Part shown: in pieces, positions 1-7,144 of the stretch | How the letters are laid out: each line of letters begins with the position of its first letter | How positions within the stretch are numbered: the first letter of the stretch is position 1 | Source: Terriglobales bacterium | GTDB taxonomy: Bacteria > Acidobacteriota > Terriglobia > Terriglobales > Acidobacteriaceae | Direction of reading: 5' to 3' | Length of the DNA: 64,000 bases | Assembly: GCA_025936825.1 (NCBI GenBank) | Contig: JAICSO010000007.1 | Location: 1-64,000, forward strand | Notes under the pieces: generated by a model | Told to the model about the DNA's origin: nothing | The model's database searches: none | What the model saw: only the letters and a program-made list of their open reading frames with translations | Program-made: the position numbers and the translations under genes

Positions 1-116
1 CCGCCAACGAAGAAATCCGCGAGAATGGATTCACTAAACTTCTCCAGGGAAGCACTGTGGGGCTGGATCTCGAGCATCACTCTCGCGCTCCGGTCGGAGG
101 AGAAGTTTTTTCTTGA
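1..116 (+). CDS. C-terminal end of an unidentified protein (partial)
   Basis: The frame starting at base 3 is open from the window edge to a TGA at 114-116. It reads as a soluble tail beginning ANEEIRENGF and ending in GGEVFS. The other two plus frames are less protein-like, and one stops early. No domain can be recognised from about 37 residues. It could be a chance open frame at the edge, so confidence is low. Confidence 0.35.
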   Translation, partial: ANEEIRENGFTKLLQGSTVGLDLEHHSRAPVGGEVFS

Positions 117-177
117 CATCCCTTTTTATAGAACTCATTGAAGAGCAGGATTGAGTTGGTTGGAATGCCGACGAACA

Positions 178-444
178 CTACGATGCTCGTTTGTCAGGGA
201 GATGCAGTCGAGTGCGTTGCTTTTCTCTCATTTGTTCTGTCGAAACAATCTTGCGACCGAGGTCGCTGAGTTGAACGAGCTCCTGCTGGATTGCTTGTAA
301 TCGTTCCATCCTCTTTCCGTGAGCGACGTGAGCATGTGGTCCATTCAGGCGGTCACGCCGAAACTGCTCATTTGACTTCTGAATATCAGCGATCTCTTCG
401 CGGAGACGCCCGATTTTGTCCCGAAGAACCAATAGGTGATCCAT
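178..444 (-). CDS. Small charged coiled-coil protein, unknown function
   Basis: This 88-residue protein is rich in Lys, Arg, Glu and Gln. Leucine spacing over roughly residues 4-30 and 46-65 suggests two short helical or coiled-coil segments. There is no signal peptide or membrane segment. The ATG has no convincing ribosome binding site. I do not recognise a family. The plus-strand ORFs over the same bases look less protein-like. It may be a lineage-specific small protein. Confidence 0.4.
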   Translation of the reverse strand: MDHLLVLRDKIGRLREEIADIQKSNEQFRRDRLNGPHAHVAHGKRMERLQAIQQELVQLSDLGRKIVSTEQMREKQRTRLHLPDKRAS

Positions 445-640
445 GTCATCAGAATACCTTGTCTAGGCATGTTCCGAGTTGATCAACGCAATGGCGGACA
501 CGACCAGATTCGGAAGGCTGGTCAGCGCAGTTGGCGTAACATCGCCATATCACTCATTGACCTCGCCGGAAAACCCGTGAGATGGACCTGCAAGAGTTGG
601 GTTATCATGGCAGCCTGAAAAAACACGACGGGAGAGTTGT

Positions 641-865
641 ATGGGGAATCATGCCGTGACGCTCAGGGTAGCGCCGTTTGTACGCATCGAATGCAAGTTC
701 TGGCTTACCGATGATGGTTGGAGTGGTAGCTGCGAACAGCCATCCATAGCTGTTCAGGCTGGCACTTTTGAGCATGTAAAATCTGAAATGGAAATCGCTC
801 TCGGAAAATACATAGAGTCCCTCTTGCGGCAGCCTCAACACATCAACACCACAGAGGCCGCTTAA
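641..865 (+). CDS. HicB-like small protein (possible orphan antitoxin)
   Basis: This 74-residue protein has a layout resembling the HicB antitoxin fold. A W-x-G-x-C-x-x-P strand motif lies near residues 27-35, followed by a short 'v..GTfe.v...m..al..Y...L' helix segment. HicB proteins normally bind and neutralise a small HicA mRNA endonuclease and repress their own operon. No HicA-sized gene lies next to it, so it is either an orphan or only shares the fold. A GGAGAG stretch sits a few bases before the ATG and supports the start. The family call rests on motif shape only. Confidence 0.5.
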   Translation: MGNHAVTLRVAPFVRIECKFWLTDDGWSGSCEQPSIAVQAGTFEHVKSEMEIALGKYIESLLRQPQHINTTEAA

Positions 866-950
866 CTGGCGCTAAATCCCTATTACACTCATTTACCTCT
901 CGGAGGTACTCGGGGGAAACCGGCGATTTATGGTTGACCACGCACGTAAT

Positions 951-1229
951 TCAAATACCACCGGCGATCGACGGTACCAGTAGCACTTCGTCGCCATCTT
1001 TGAACGTGTAGCCCGCGCCGCCAAGGAAGCGGATGTCCTCTTCGTTCACGTAGACATTCAGGAAGCGGCGAATCTGGCCGTTCTCGTCGCGCAGATGTGC
1101 CGTCAGATCGGGGAATTTCGTACCGAGGTCGGTGAACAGTTCGTTCAGGTTGGCTGCCGAGCAGTTGACCTTGGCGGCGCCGCCAGTGTGGCGGCGAAGG
1201 GCGGAAGGAATTTGGACAGTGATGGTCAT
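951..1229 (-). CDS. MoaD/ThiS-family ubiquitin-like sulfur carrier with a GGI tail
   Basis: This 92-residue beta-grasp protein belongs to the MoaD/ThiS/CysO group. Family marks are the N-terminal ITVQIPSALRRHTGG strand, the central 'FPDLTAHLRDENGQIRRF' segment, the 'NVYVNEEDIRFL' strand, and the C-terminal 'DGDEVLLVPSIAGGI'. In these proteins the terminal GG is adenylated and turned into a thiocarboxylate that donates sulfide. Here one Ile follows the GG, so a protease would have to trim it first. The gene is the second of a minus-strand pair with the thrC-like gene, 131 bases downstream of it, and is separated from it by an inverted repeat array. The SAM riboswitch upstream of the pair suggests a methionine or cysteine sulfur role rather than molybdopterin or thiamine synthesis; this is inference. 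Confidence 0.85.
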   Translation of the reverse strand: MTITVQIPSALRRHTGGAAKVNCSAANLNELFTDLGTKFPDLTAHLRDENGQIRRFLNVYVNEEDIRFLGGAGYTFKDGDEVLLVPSIAGGI

Positions 1230-1260
1230 CTTTTAGTCGGGCGATCAGATCGTTTCAGAA

Positions 1261-1356
1261 TTGAATCATTGAATCATTGAGACATTGCATCATTGAAGAC
1301 TGTGTACTCGAGGTTTTTCAATGATTCAATGATCCGATGAATTCAATGATTCAATC
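1261..1356. repeat. Inverted word-repeat array (ATTGAATC type), copy 1
   Basis: The left arm repeats the word TTGAATCA/ATTGAATC several times. After a ~22-base centre, the right arm carries the complementary words (CAATGATT, GATTCAATGATCCGATGA). Each arm is a degenerate tandem array, so the pair can fold into a long hairpin with slippable register. It lies between the thrC-like gene and the sulfur-carrier gene. Related copies are at 12330-12407 and 62701-62790. The GATTCAATGATCCGATGA core is shared with the 62.7 kb copy. Confidence 0.85.
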
Positions 1357-1360
1357 GCGT

Positions 1361-2608
1361 TTATGCGCCTACAGCCACGGGAAGTTCGAATTCCCCTAAT
1401 AATCTCTCAAACTCTGCCAGCTTGGGTGCAATCGGCTGTTCCTGCTCGTACTCGTCTACGAGGACGTCGGTCGTCTTCAAGCCGTTACCGGTGATGCACA
1501 GAACCGTGGTCTCGTCGGGCAGAATGCGGTCGCTCTTGTAGAGCTTGCGCGCGCACCCAAGCGTCACACCGCCGGCGGTCTCGGTAAAGATGCCTTCCGT
1601 TTCAGCTAGCAGCTGAATCGAATCTACAATGTCTGGATCGGAAACGTCTTCTGACCAGCCGCCGCTGCCGGTGATTGTCTTAATCGCGTAGTGCCCGTCC
1701 GCCGGATTGCCGATCGCTAGCGATCGCGCGATCGTGTTCGGTTTCTGCGGATCAATATCCGCATTGCCCAGCTTCACGGCGGTCGAGATCGGCGAGCATC
1801 CGGTAGCCTGCGCGCCAAAGAACTTCACGTGCTTCGGTTCAACCACGCCGAGGTCGATCAACTCCTGAAACGCCTTCTTGATTTTCGTGATCAGCGATCC
1901 ACCAGCCATCGGGCAGACCACATTGTCCGGCAAGCGCCAGCCGAGTTGCTCTGCGATCTCGTAGCCAAAGGTCTTCGACCCTTCCGCGTAGTACGGGCGC
2001 AAATTTACGTTGACGAATCCCCACAGGTGCTCGTCGGCGATTTGCGAACACAGGCGGTTCACCTGGTCATAGCTGCCGGAGATGCGCACTAGTTTGGCGC
2101 CGAAGACCTGGGTACCTAGAATCTTTGCCGGCTCGAGGTCGGCGGGAATGAAAATCCAGCACTTGAATCCATTACGCGCAGCCTGGGCAGCCGTGGCATT
2201 CGCCAAGTTGCCCGTCGACGAGCAGGAAACGGTATCGAATCCAAATGACTTCGCATTTGCCAGCGCTACCGCAACCACGCGGTCCTTGAAGCTCAGCGTG
2301 GGCAGGCAGACGGCGTCATTCTTGATGTAGAGCTTCTTCGCTCCGATGCTGGAGGCGAGTCCATTGGCCTTGATCAGCGGCGTGAAGCCTACGGGCAGAG
2401 TCGGCTGGTAATGGTCAGGAAGGGGGAGGAGCGCCGAGTAGCGCCAAATGTTGGGAGGACCTTGAGCAATCTTCTCGCGCGTGAAGTCGGCGCGGATGGA
2501 GTCGTAATCGTAGAAGACTTCGAGCGGCGAGAAACAGTCTTCGCAGATCGACTTGGGCACGTTGCCCCAGCTCTTGTTGCACTCCCGACAGCGTAGTTCG
2601 TATCGCAT
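1361..2608 (-). CDS. thrC: Threonine synthase-like PLP enzyme under SAM riboswitch control
   Basis: This 415-residue fold-type II PLP enzyme is of the ThrC family with an N-terminal zinc ribbon (CxxC at residues 7-10 and 22-25). The Schiff-base lysine lies in LSFKDRV (about residue 108). The phosphate-binding and active-site loops SSTGNLANA and CPMAGGSL are present. Classic ThrC converts O-phosphohomoserine to threonine in the cytoplasm. The start chosen is the internal ATG giving MRYELRC, because the zinc ribbon begins there; an in-frame ATG 11 codons upstream is less likely. A SAM-I riboswitch and terminator precede the gene and a MoaD/ThiS-like gene follows it. This context is unusual for plain threonine synthesis and suggests a methionine-related reaction. 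Family assignment is firm; the exact reaction is open. Confidence 0.88.
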   Translation of the reverse strand: MRYELRCRECNKSWGNVPKSICEDCFSPLEVFYDYDSIRADFTREKIAQGPPNIWRYSALLPLPDHYQPTLPVGFTPLIKANGLASSIGAKKLYIKNDAVCLPTLSFKDRVVAVALANAKSFGFDTVSCSSTGNLANATAAQAARNGFKCWIFIPADLEPAKILGTQVFGAKLVRISGSYDQVNRLCSQIADEHLWGFVNVNLRPYYAEGSKTFGYEIAEQLGWRLPDNVVCPMAGGSLITKIKKAFQELIDLGVVEPKHVKFFGAQATGCSPISTAVKLGNADIDPQKPNTIARSLAIGNPADGHYAIKTITGSGGWSEDVSDPDIVDSIQLLAETEGIFTETAGGVTLGCARKLYKSDRILPDETTVLCITGNGLKTTDVLVDEYEQEQPIAPKLAEFERLLGEFELPVAVGA

Positions 2609-2641
2609 TGCCTTCCCGATCCGAGCGGCTCCCACGAACAT

Positions 2642-2700
2642 CTTCGCATCCTTCGCGTCCTTTGCGGTTAGAAGCCTTACCGCGAAGTTCGCAAAGCGTG
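2642..2700. repeat. Short inverted repeat of the CTTTGCGGTTA type
   Basis: The left arm reads TTCGCGTCCTTTGCGGTTA. The right arm, five bases later, carries TTACCGCGAAGTTCGCAAA, which is roughly complementary. The sequence sits in the leader between the riboswitch terminator and the thrC-like start codon. A related single arm appears near 5249-5275. It belongs to the same general class of intergenic palindromes as the other repeats in this window. Confidence 0.6.
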
Positions 2701-2714
2701 TAAGAAAATCAGCC

Positions 2715-2753
2715 TAAAAGACGAATCCTCTTTCCCCGGAATAGGAAAAGAGG
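2715..2753 (-). terminator. Intrinsic terminator of the SAM riboswitch expression platform
   Basis: On the minus strand a stem forms between CCTCTTTTCC and GGGGAAAGAGG with a short loop. It is followed by a moderately U-rich ATTCGTCTTTTA tract. It lies 33 bases after the aptamer and about 110 bases before the thrC-like start, as expected for transcription-attenuation control. The U-tract is imperfect. Confidence 0.7.
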
Positions 2754-2786
2754 CTCAGGAAGTGCTGAAAATTCGCGCACCCCGAA

Positions 2787-2901
2787 TCTCATGTTTCCCC
2801 GTCTTCCGGGTCGAGAGTTGGCACCTGACGGCCTAGATGTATGATCCGGGTCCGGTTGCCGTGGCGTCTTAGGGCTCGTCCCTCAGCCACTCTGCATGAA
2901 A
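2787..2901 (-). promoter_or_regulatory. SAM-I (S-box) riboswitch aptamer
   Basis: Read on the minus strand, the S-box landmarks occur in order. They are AGAGTGGCTGAGGGA, GCCCTAAGACGCCACGGCAACC, AGGTGCCAA, a CCCG-GAAGA-CGGG stem (P4), then GAAACATGAGA. P1 pairs TTTCATG with CATGAGA, P2 pairs GTGGC with GCCAC, and P3 pairs GGCAACC with GGTGCC. This is the canonical four-way S-adenosylmethionine aptamer, which turns genes off when SAM is abundant. It lies between a sigma-70-like promoter and a terminator hairpin ahead of the thrC-like gene. Confidence 0.93.
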
Positions 2902-2938
2902 TCCAAGGTCAGCCCCGAAGGGCAGACTGGTGAGTTAC

Positions 2939-2967
2939 ATGATACGAACCGGGGGCGGGATCGTCAA
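2939..2967 (-). promoter_or_regulatory. Sigma-70-type promoter of the riboswitch operon
   Basis: On the minus strand a TTGACG -35 hexamer and a TATCAT -10 hexamer are separated by exactly 17 bases. The predicted transcript would start about 30 bases before the SAM aptamer. Position and spacing fit well. Confidence 0.7.
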
Positions 2968-3073
2968 GGGCGAAGAGGTGATGGCGGCAATTGAGATTAT
3001 CGATCAAATGAGCCGTAAACCGCTGAATTGTCTGGGTGGTGTGTCGGACATTCCTGTCAGACAGAGCTGCTTT

Positions 3074-3832
3074 TCACAACCGGTTGATCAGCGACGCCAC
3101 GTACCCTGCCCCGAAGCCATTGTCGATGTTGACGACTGTGACGTTTGACGCGCAGGAGTTCATCATGCCGAGCAGGGCCGCCATCCCCTGGAACGCGGCG
3201 CCGTAGCCGACGCTGGTCGGAACCGCGATGACGGGTACGCCAACCAGGCCACCAACTACGCTGGGCAGAGCGCCTTCCATCCCGGCACACACCACGACAA
3301 CGCGTGACTTACTGATCGCCTCGCGATGCGCCAGCAGGCGGTGAATGCCGGCGACGCCGACGTCGTAAAGCCGGGCCACGTCATTCCCCATGAGTTCGGC
3401 CGTGACCACGGCTTCTTCTGCGACGGGAATGTCGCTGGTGCCCGCGGAAACCACGGTGATGAGTCCTTTGCCGTACTTCGCTTTGTCCTGCTCCAGGACG
3501 ATGGCTCGGGCCTCCTCCTTGTAGGTTGCGCGGCGAACCTTCTTTTTGACTGGCGCAAACTGCTCCCGAGTGGCGCGGGTGGCAAGCACGTTGGTCTTGT
3601 GCTGGGCCAGCTTGTCGAAAATTCCGGCCACCTGCGCCGGAGTTTTTCCCTGGCAGAAGATCACCTCCGGCATGCCCACGCGGATCGCGCGGTGATGATC
3701 AACCTTGGCGAATCCGAGATCCTCAAACGGAAGATGGCGCAGGCGCGAGACGGCGTCGTCGGGAGACAGTTCGCCGGAGCGGACTTGCTCGAACAACTTG
3801 CGGATGGAGTCGGCGTTCAAGGGAAAAAGCAT
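3074..3832 (-). CDS. larB: LarB: pyridinium-3,5-biscarboxylic acid mononucleotide synthase
   Basis: This 252-residue protein has a PurE-like C-terminal half. LarB carboxylates and hydrolyses nicotinic acid adenine dinucleotide in the first step of the nickel-pincer nucleotide cofactor used by lactate racemase and related LarA enzymes. Family signatures are the N-terminal [20 protein letters not shown], the [18 protein letters not shown] segment, the [19 protein letters not shown] glycine-rich loop and [12 protein letters not shown]. Length is typical. LarC, LarE and LarA, which complete and use the cofactor, are not in this window, so here it is an orphan. The ATG lacks a strong ribosome binding site. 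Confidence 0.93.
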   Translation of the reverse strand: MLFPLNADSIRKLFEQVRSGELSPDDAVSRLRHLPFEDLGFAKVDHHRAIRVGMPEVIFCQGKTPAQVAGIFDKLAQHKTNVLATRATREQFAPVKKKVRRATYKEEARAIVLEQDKAKYGKGLITVVSAGTSDIPVAEEAVVTAELMGNDVARLYDVGVAGIHRLLAHREAISKSRVVVVCAGMEGALPSVVGGLVGVPVIAVPTSVGYGAAFQGMAALLGMMNSCASNVTVVNIDNGFGAGYVASLINRL

Positions 3833-3899
3833 ACGGGGTCACGCCTCCCCGGTGCAAATGAACGTTCTTGCGTGCTTTCTTCTGTGCCGTCCCTTTGGG

Positions 3900-3975
3900 A
3901 CTCGGGTCGTCGATGCCCCTATCCCAGCACTTACGTGCTGGGCTATTTTTGTTTCGTCGCTGCGCGACTGACGAA
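3900..3975. repeat. CCCAGCAC...GTGCTGGG hairpin repeat
   Basis: A perfect short palindrome, CCCAGCACTTACGTGCTGGG, is followed by CTATTTTTGTTTCGTCG, so it also looks like a rho-independent terminator on the plus strand. The same hairpin recurs in degenerate form in both units of the tandem duplication just downstream (4171-4190 and about 4473-4492). It has no obvious upstream plus-strand gene to terminate, because larB runs the other way. Confidence 0.6.
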
Positions 3976-4010
3976 TGAGTGCCACAGCGTGTTTAGTCCA
4001 TGGGCGACTT

Positions 4011-4614
4011 CTTCGCAACAACGAAACAATTCACCGCCGAGTACGCAGAGTACGCAGAGAAACTTCGCATGCCGTGCGTACCTTGCGATCTGCAATAAGG
4101 TACGGCCAGGCTCAATCAACCTGATCCAGCACGATTGTTTCGCCAGCCCGCTAGGGCGGAACGTAACTAGCCCAGCACGTCAGTGCTGGGACTGGCACAT
4201 TAACGACGGGGAGTCCGCATCGGCGGACGGCACGAAAACTCGATGCAATCATGTTTCAGAGCCGAAATGCACTGCAGTATGTGCAGAACACAGACACCTG
4301 AATCCACGCACCTTCTCAACAACAAAACAATTCACCGCCGAGAACTAGAGAAACTCAAACGATTCTTGCGTACCTTGTGATCTGCGGTCGGGTACGGTCA
4401 GACTCAATCGGAACGTGATTCAGGATGGTTTCCGTACGTGATACACAGCCCGCAAGGGCGGAACATAATTAGCAGAGCACGTAAGTGCTGGGAGAGGCAT
4501 CATTACGGCGGGGAGTCCGCTTCAGCGGACGGCACGAAAACTCGATGGGACCATCGTCTCTGAAAACGAAATTGCACTGCGCCAGGTGCAGAACGCAAGA
4601 CGTGAATCCACAAC
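4011..4614. repeat. Imperfect tandem duplication of a ~300 bp non-coding unit
   Basis: Two head-to-tail copies lie at about 4011-4312 and 4313-4614. Matching landmarks at 292-302 base offsets are ACAATTCACCGCCGAG, CGTACCTTG-GATCTGC, AGCACGT-AGTGCTGGG, GGGGAGTCCGC-CGGAC, GGCACGAAAACTCGATG and GTGCAGAAC. Each unit carries at least two hairpins (the CAGCAC palindrome and GTCCGC/GCGGAC). Substitutions and small indels separate the copies. No credible ORF runs through them. This may be a non-coding element or a decayed mobile sequence. Confidence 0.8.
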
Positions 4615-5104
4615 CCCAATTCAGGCGCGCGCCTCTATCAGATTTCCTCCCGCCTTTTCCATGCCTTTCCACAAGGAAGTCCCATCGTCCACAGGATTCG
4701 CACAGCGTCTTCGCAAATTCTCATTGCTGCCGAGAACGAAATGCGAGAAAGTTCCATCACTGCAAGCGTGAAGGTTGCGCTGCCAGTGATCGTGAAGATG
4801 GTTCTGCAGCAAGCGAACGGAACCAGCTCCCGGCAAGCCGTAAGGTTGGCAGGTGAGCGGACCAAGTAAATTGCTGAAGCGGTTCCCAAAGCGTGTAAGC
4901 GTTGCGGGCAACCCGGGCGTTGCGGCCTCCTCAGAAAACGGTCTCGCACAGCGGGACTGCGACCATCAGGCATGATCGACGTGAAAGCGCCTTGTGCGCC
5001 AACGCGTCACCTGTTGCCGAAGCCGAAGAGCGGAGATGCCGAAAGGCGAATCCACAAAAGCGGCACGAAGCGCGGGAAATGGCAGATGTAAAATTCACGC
5101 TTGC
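4615..5104. other. Gene-poor segment, nothing recognised
   Basis: Open frames exist on both strands but none has recognisable protein character, a ribosome binding site or family motifs. I looked for RNase P RNA, tmRNA, 6S and SRP RNA hallmarks and saw none. The segment ends at a strong plus-strand terminator hairpin (5105-5146), so an unannotated transcript is possible. Confidence 0.4.
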
Positions 5105-5146
5105 GAATGCGGTTCGGGTGGCTGGCCCGGACCGCATTCTTTTTTG
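5105..5146 (+). terminator. Strong rho-independent terminator without an assigned gene
   Basis: GAATGCGGT pairs with ACCGCATTC, enclosing an inner CGGG/CCCG stem, and is followed directly by a run of T. The form is textbook for the plus strand. No recognisable gene lies upstream on that strand, so it hints at a non-coding transcript from the preceding segment, or it is a free-standing palindrome. Confidence 0.7.
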
Positions 5147-5205
5147 GTCCTTGGTCCTTGGTCCTTGGTCCTTGGCCCTTGGCCCTTGGTCGTCGGTCGT
5201 CCTGC
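5145..5205. repeat. Short tandem word array (CTTGGTC/CTTGGCC type)
   Basis: The 7-base word CTTGGTC or CTTGGCC is repeated about six times in a row and decays into GTCGGTCGT. The style matches the word arrays at other intergenic sites, but here only one arm is clear; no long complementary arm follows. It lies upstream of the dnaB promoter. Confidence 0.8.
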
Positions 5206-5307
5206 GCTTCGTTCGACCCTAAGTAGTGCCGATCACTCGCGCTACTTCTTTGCGTCCTTTGCGCTCTTCCCGGTTAGTGTGTCGGTGTCCGCTGAGCTGA
5301 TGAGTTG

Positions 5308-5335
5308 TTGACCTTCGCTAATTCTTCGCTATACT
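5308..5335 (+). promoter_or_regulatory. Candidate promoter for dnaB
   Basis: TTGACC and TATACT are separated by 16 bases, placing transcription start near 5342, about 165 bases upstream of the dnaB GTG. There is no competing gene between them. Confidence 0.5.
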
Positions 5336-5507
5336 CCTGCTTAGCGGAGAGCCCGTGGAGCACACTGCAATCTCACGTCCGAAGAAAGTGAATTTGGGAT
5401 TGGTTTTCCGAAACTTGCACTCGCCATCCACAAGGCAATCCCGAGTACTATCGCGTTTGCGTTCGACTCTCCTTCTGAACACCAGCACAACCCGCCGAAG
5501 GGACTAA

Positions 5508-6881
5508 GTGGCGACAGCTGACTACATCTCCGCGCAGGCGCTTCCGGTCAATGTGGAAGCAGAACGCTCGATCCTGGGCGCGATCCTGCTCGACAACCTT
5601 GCCTACAGCCAGGCTGCGGAGCACCTGAAGCCGGAAGACTTCCTGCTCGACTCCCACCGCCGGATTTACTCGCGAATGATCGATCTGGCTGAGGCTTCCC
5701 ACTCCATCGACCTGATCACGTTGGCCGAGGAACTCAGCCGTCACTCGGAACTCGAGCCGATCGGCGGCGTGGCCTACATTTCCGGCCTTCTCGATGGCGT
5801 ACCTGACCGGCCGAGCATTGAGCACTACATCAAGATTGTCCGAGACAAGGCGCTGCTTCGGGGCCTGATCCACGCAGCCACCGCGGCCATTGCCCGCGCG
5901 TCTGAGCAGAGCGATCCTGCCGAAGACGTACTCAACGATGTTGAAGCACAAATCTTCCAGCTCTCGGAAAAACGCATCGGCCGCGGCTTCATGGGCGTGC
6001 AGGAGATCATCAAGGACTCCTTCGGCTCGATCGACGCCTTGCTGCAGCGCGGCCGCCGCATCACCGGACTTGAGACGCACTACAGCGATCTCGACGAAAT
6101 GACGAGCGGCCTGCAGAAATCCGATCTCATCATCATTGCCGCGCGCCCTTCGATGGGCAAAACGTCGTTCGCGATGAACATCGCCGAAAACGCCGCCATC
6201 GAAGACGGCAAAACGGTTGCCGTGTTCTCGCTGGAAATGTCGAAAGAGGCGCTGTTGCAGAGAATGCTCTGTTCGGTGGCGCGCGTCGACTCGCACAAAT
6301 TCCGCACGGGCTCGCTCTGGCAGGACGATATGCGCAAGATCGCCCATGCGGTCGAAAAGCTCAGCCAGGCGCCGATTTTCATCGACGACACGCCCGGCAT
6401 CACGCCTAGCGAAATGCGCGCCAAAGCACGGCGCCTCCTGCAGTCCAAAGGATCGCTGGACCTGATTCTTGTCGACTACCTGCAGCTCATGTCCGGCGGC
6501 GGAAAGCGATACGAAAACCGCACCCAGGAAGTCTCGGCGATTTCGCGATCATTAAAGGCTCTGGCTAAGGAACTGAGTGTGCCCGTTGTTGCGCTTTCCC
6601 AGCTCAGCCGTGCTCCGGAAAGCCGAGGCTCTGGTGATCATCGGCCGCAACTCGCCGACCTTCGCGAGTCGGGCTCCATCGAGCAGGATGCCGACGTGGT
6701 GGCCTTCATCTTTCGCGAGGAAGTCTACAAGCCAGACGATCCTGAACTCGACGGGATCGCCGAAATCATCATCCGCAAGCAGCGCAATGGCCCGACCGGC
6801 ACGGTGCGGATGGCGTTCATCAAGAGTTCCACCCGCTTCGAGTCACTGATGCAAGGCGGCGGCCCGGTGGACGAAGGTTAG
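5508..6881 (+). CDS. dnaB: Replicative DNA helicase DnaB
   Basis: This 457-residue hexameric 5'-3' helicase unwinds the chromosome fork and recruits primase. The N-terminal helical domain begins with LPVNVEAERSILGAILLD. The RecA-like domain has a Walker A AARPSMGKTS (about residues 210-219), the DnaB H2 region with LVDYLQLMSG, and the arginine-finger region 'LADLRESGSIEQDADVV'. Length is standard. The start is GTG, the first codon that gives the family N-terminus. It lies near the origin genes but is separated from dnaN by three small genes. Confidence 0.97.
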   Translation: MATADYISAQALPVNVEAERSILGAILLDNLAYSQAAEHLKPEDFLLDSHRRIYSRMIDLAEASHSIDLITLAEELSRHSELEPIGGVAYISGLLDGVPDRPSIEHYIKIVRDKALLRGLIHAATAAIARASEQSDPAEDVLNDVEAQIFQLSEKRIGRGFMGVQEIIKDSFGSIDALLQRGRRITGLETHYSDLDEMTSGLQKSDLIIIAARPSMGKTSFAMNIAENAAIEDGKTVAVFSLEMSKEALLQRMLCSVARVDSHKFRTGSLWQDDMRKIAHAVEKLSQAPIFIDDTPGITPSEMRAKARRLLQSKGSLDLILVDYLQLMSGGGKRYENRTQEVSAISRSLKALAKELSVPVVALSQLSRAPESRGSGDHRPQLADLRESGSIEQDADVVAFIFREEVYKPDDPELDGIAEIIIRKQRNGPTGTVRMAFIKSSTRFESLMQGGGPVDEG

Positions 6882-6887
6882 CCGAGA

Positions 6888-7001
6888 TTTCACCGCCGAG
6901 TACGCCGAGATGGCAGAGAGCACGATCCAAAAGAGCACCACCAGCCAAGAAGCATTCAATGTTTCTTCTCGCCGAATCTCTGCGTGCTCTGCGGTGAAAT
7001 G
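6888..7001. repeat. Inverted repeat of the CACCGCCGAGTACGC / CTCTGCGGTG type
   Basis: The left arm is TTTCACCGCCGAGTACGCCG then GAGATGGCAGAGAG. The right arm is TCTCTGCGTGCTCTGCGG then TGAAATGG. The arms are imperfectly complementary with a ~55-base centre. It follows the dnaB stop codon. One arm also appears inside the tandem duplication at about 4031-4063, and another copy lies at 17865-17956. Confidence 0.75.
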
Positions 7002-7144
7002 GCGTTAAAGCCTCAAAAGTGAGGGAACCTGAGGCGCCCATCCTGCGTATCTTTCTCTAGGCCCAGGTTCGTCCCGGTTGCGGACGATGTCGGCTTACGA
7101 GATATTCTTTGTTCGTGGGGATCTAACCTGCCCAGGAGGTCGCG

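Noticed and set aside
641-865. Complete HicAB toxin-antitoxin pair
   Set aside because: Only a HicB-like ORF is visible; no HicA-sized, HicA-like ORF lies within several hundred bases on either side.
3326-4348. A 340-codon plus-strand open frame running out of larB into the repeat region
   Set aside because: It overlaps larB antisense and continues through non-coding repeats; it shows no protein-like conservation pattern.
4615-5104. Possible RNase P RNA, tmRNA or SRP RNA in the gene-poor segment
   Set aside because: None of the conserved core sequences of these RNAs could be found on either strand.
5448-6347. A 299-codon minus-strand open frame
   Set aside because: Antisense shadow of dnaB; the composition is His/Arg/Val-rich without domain character.
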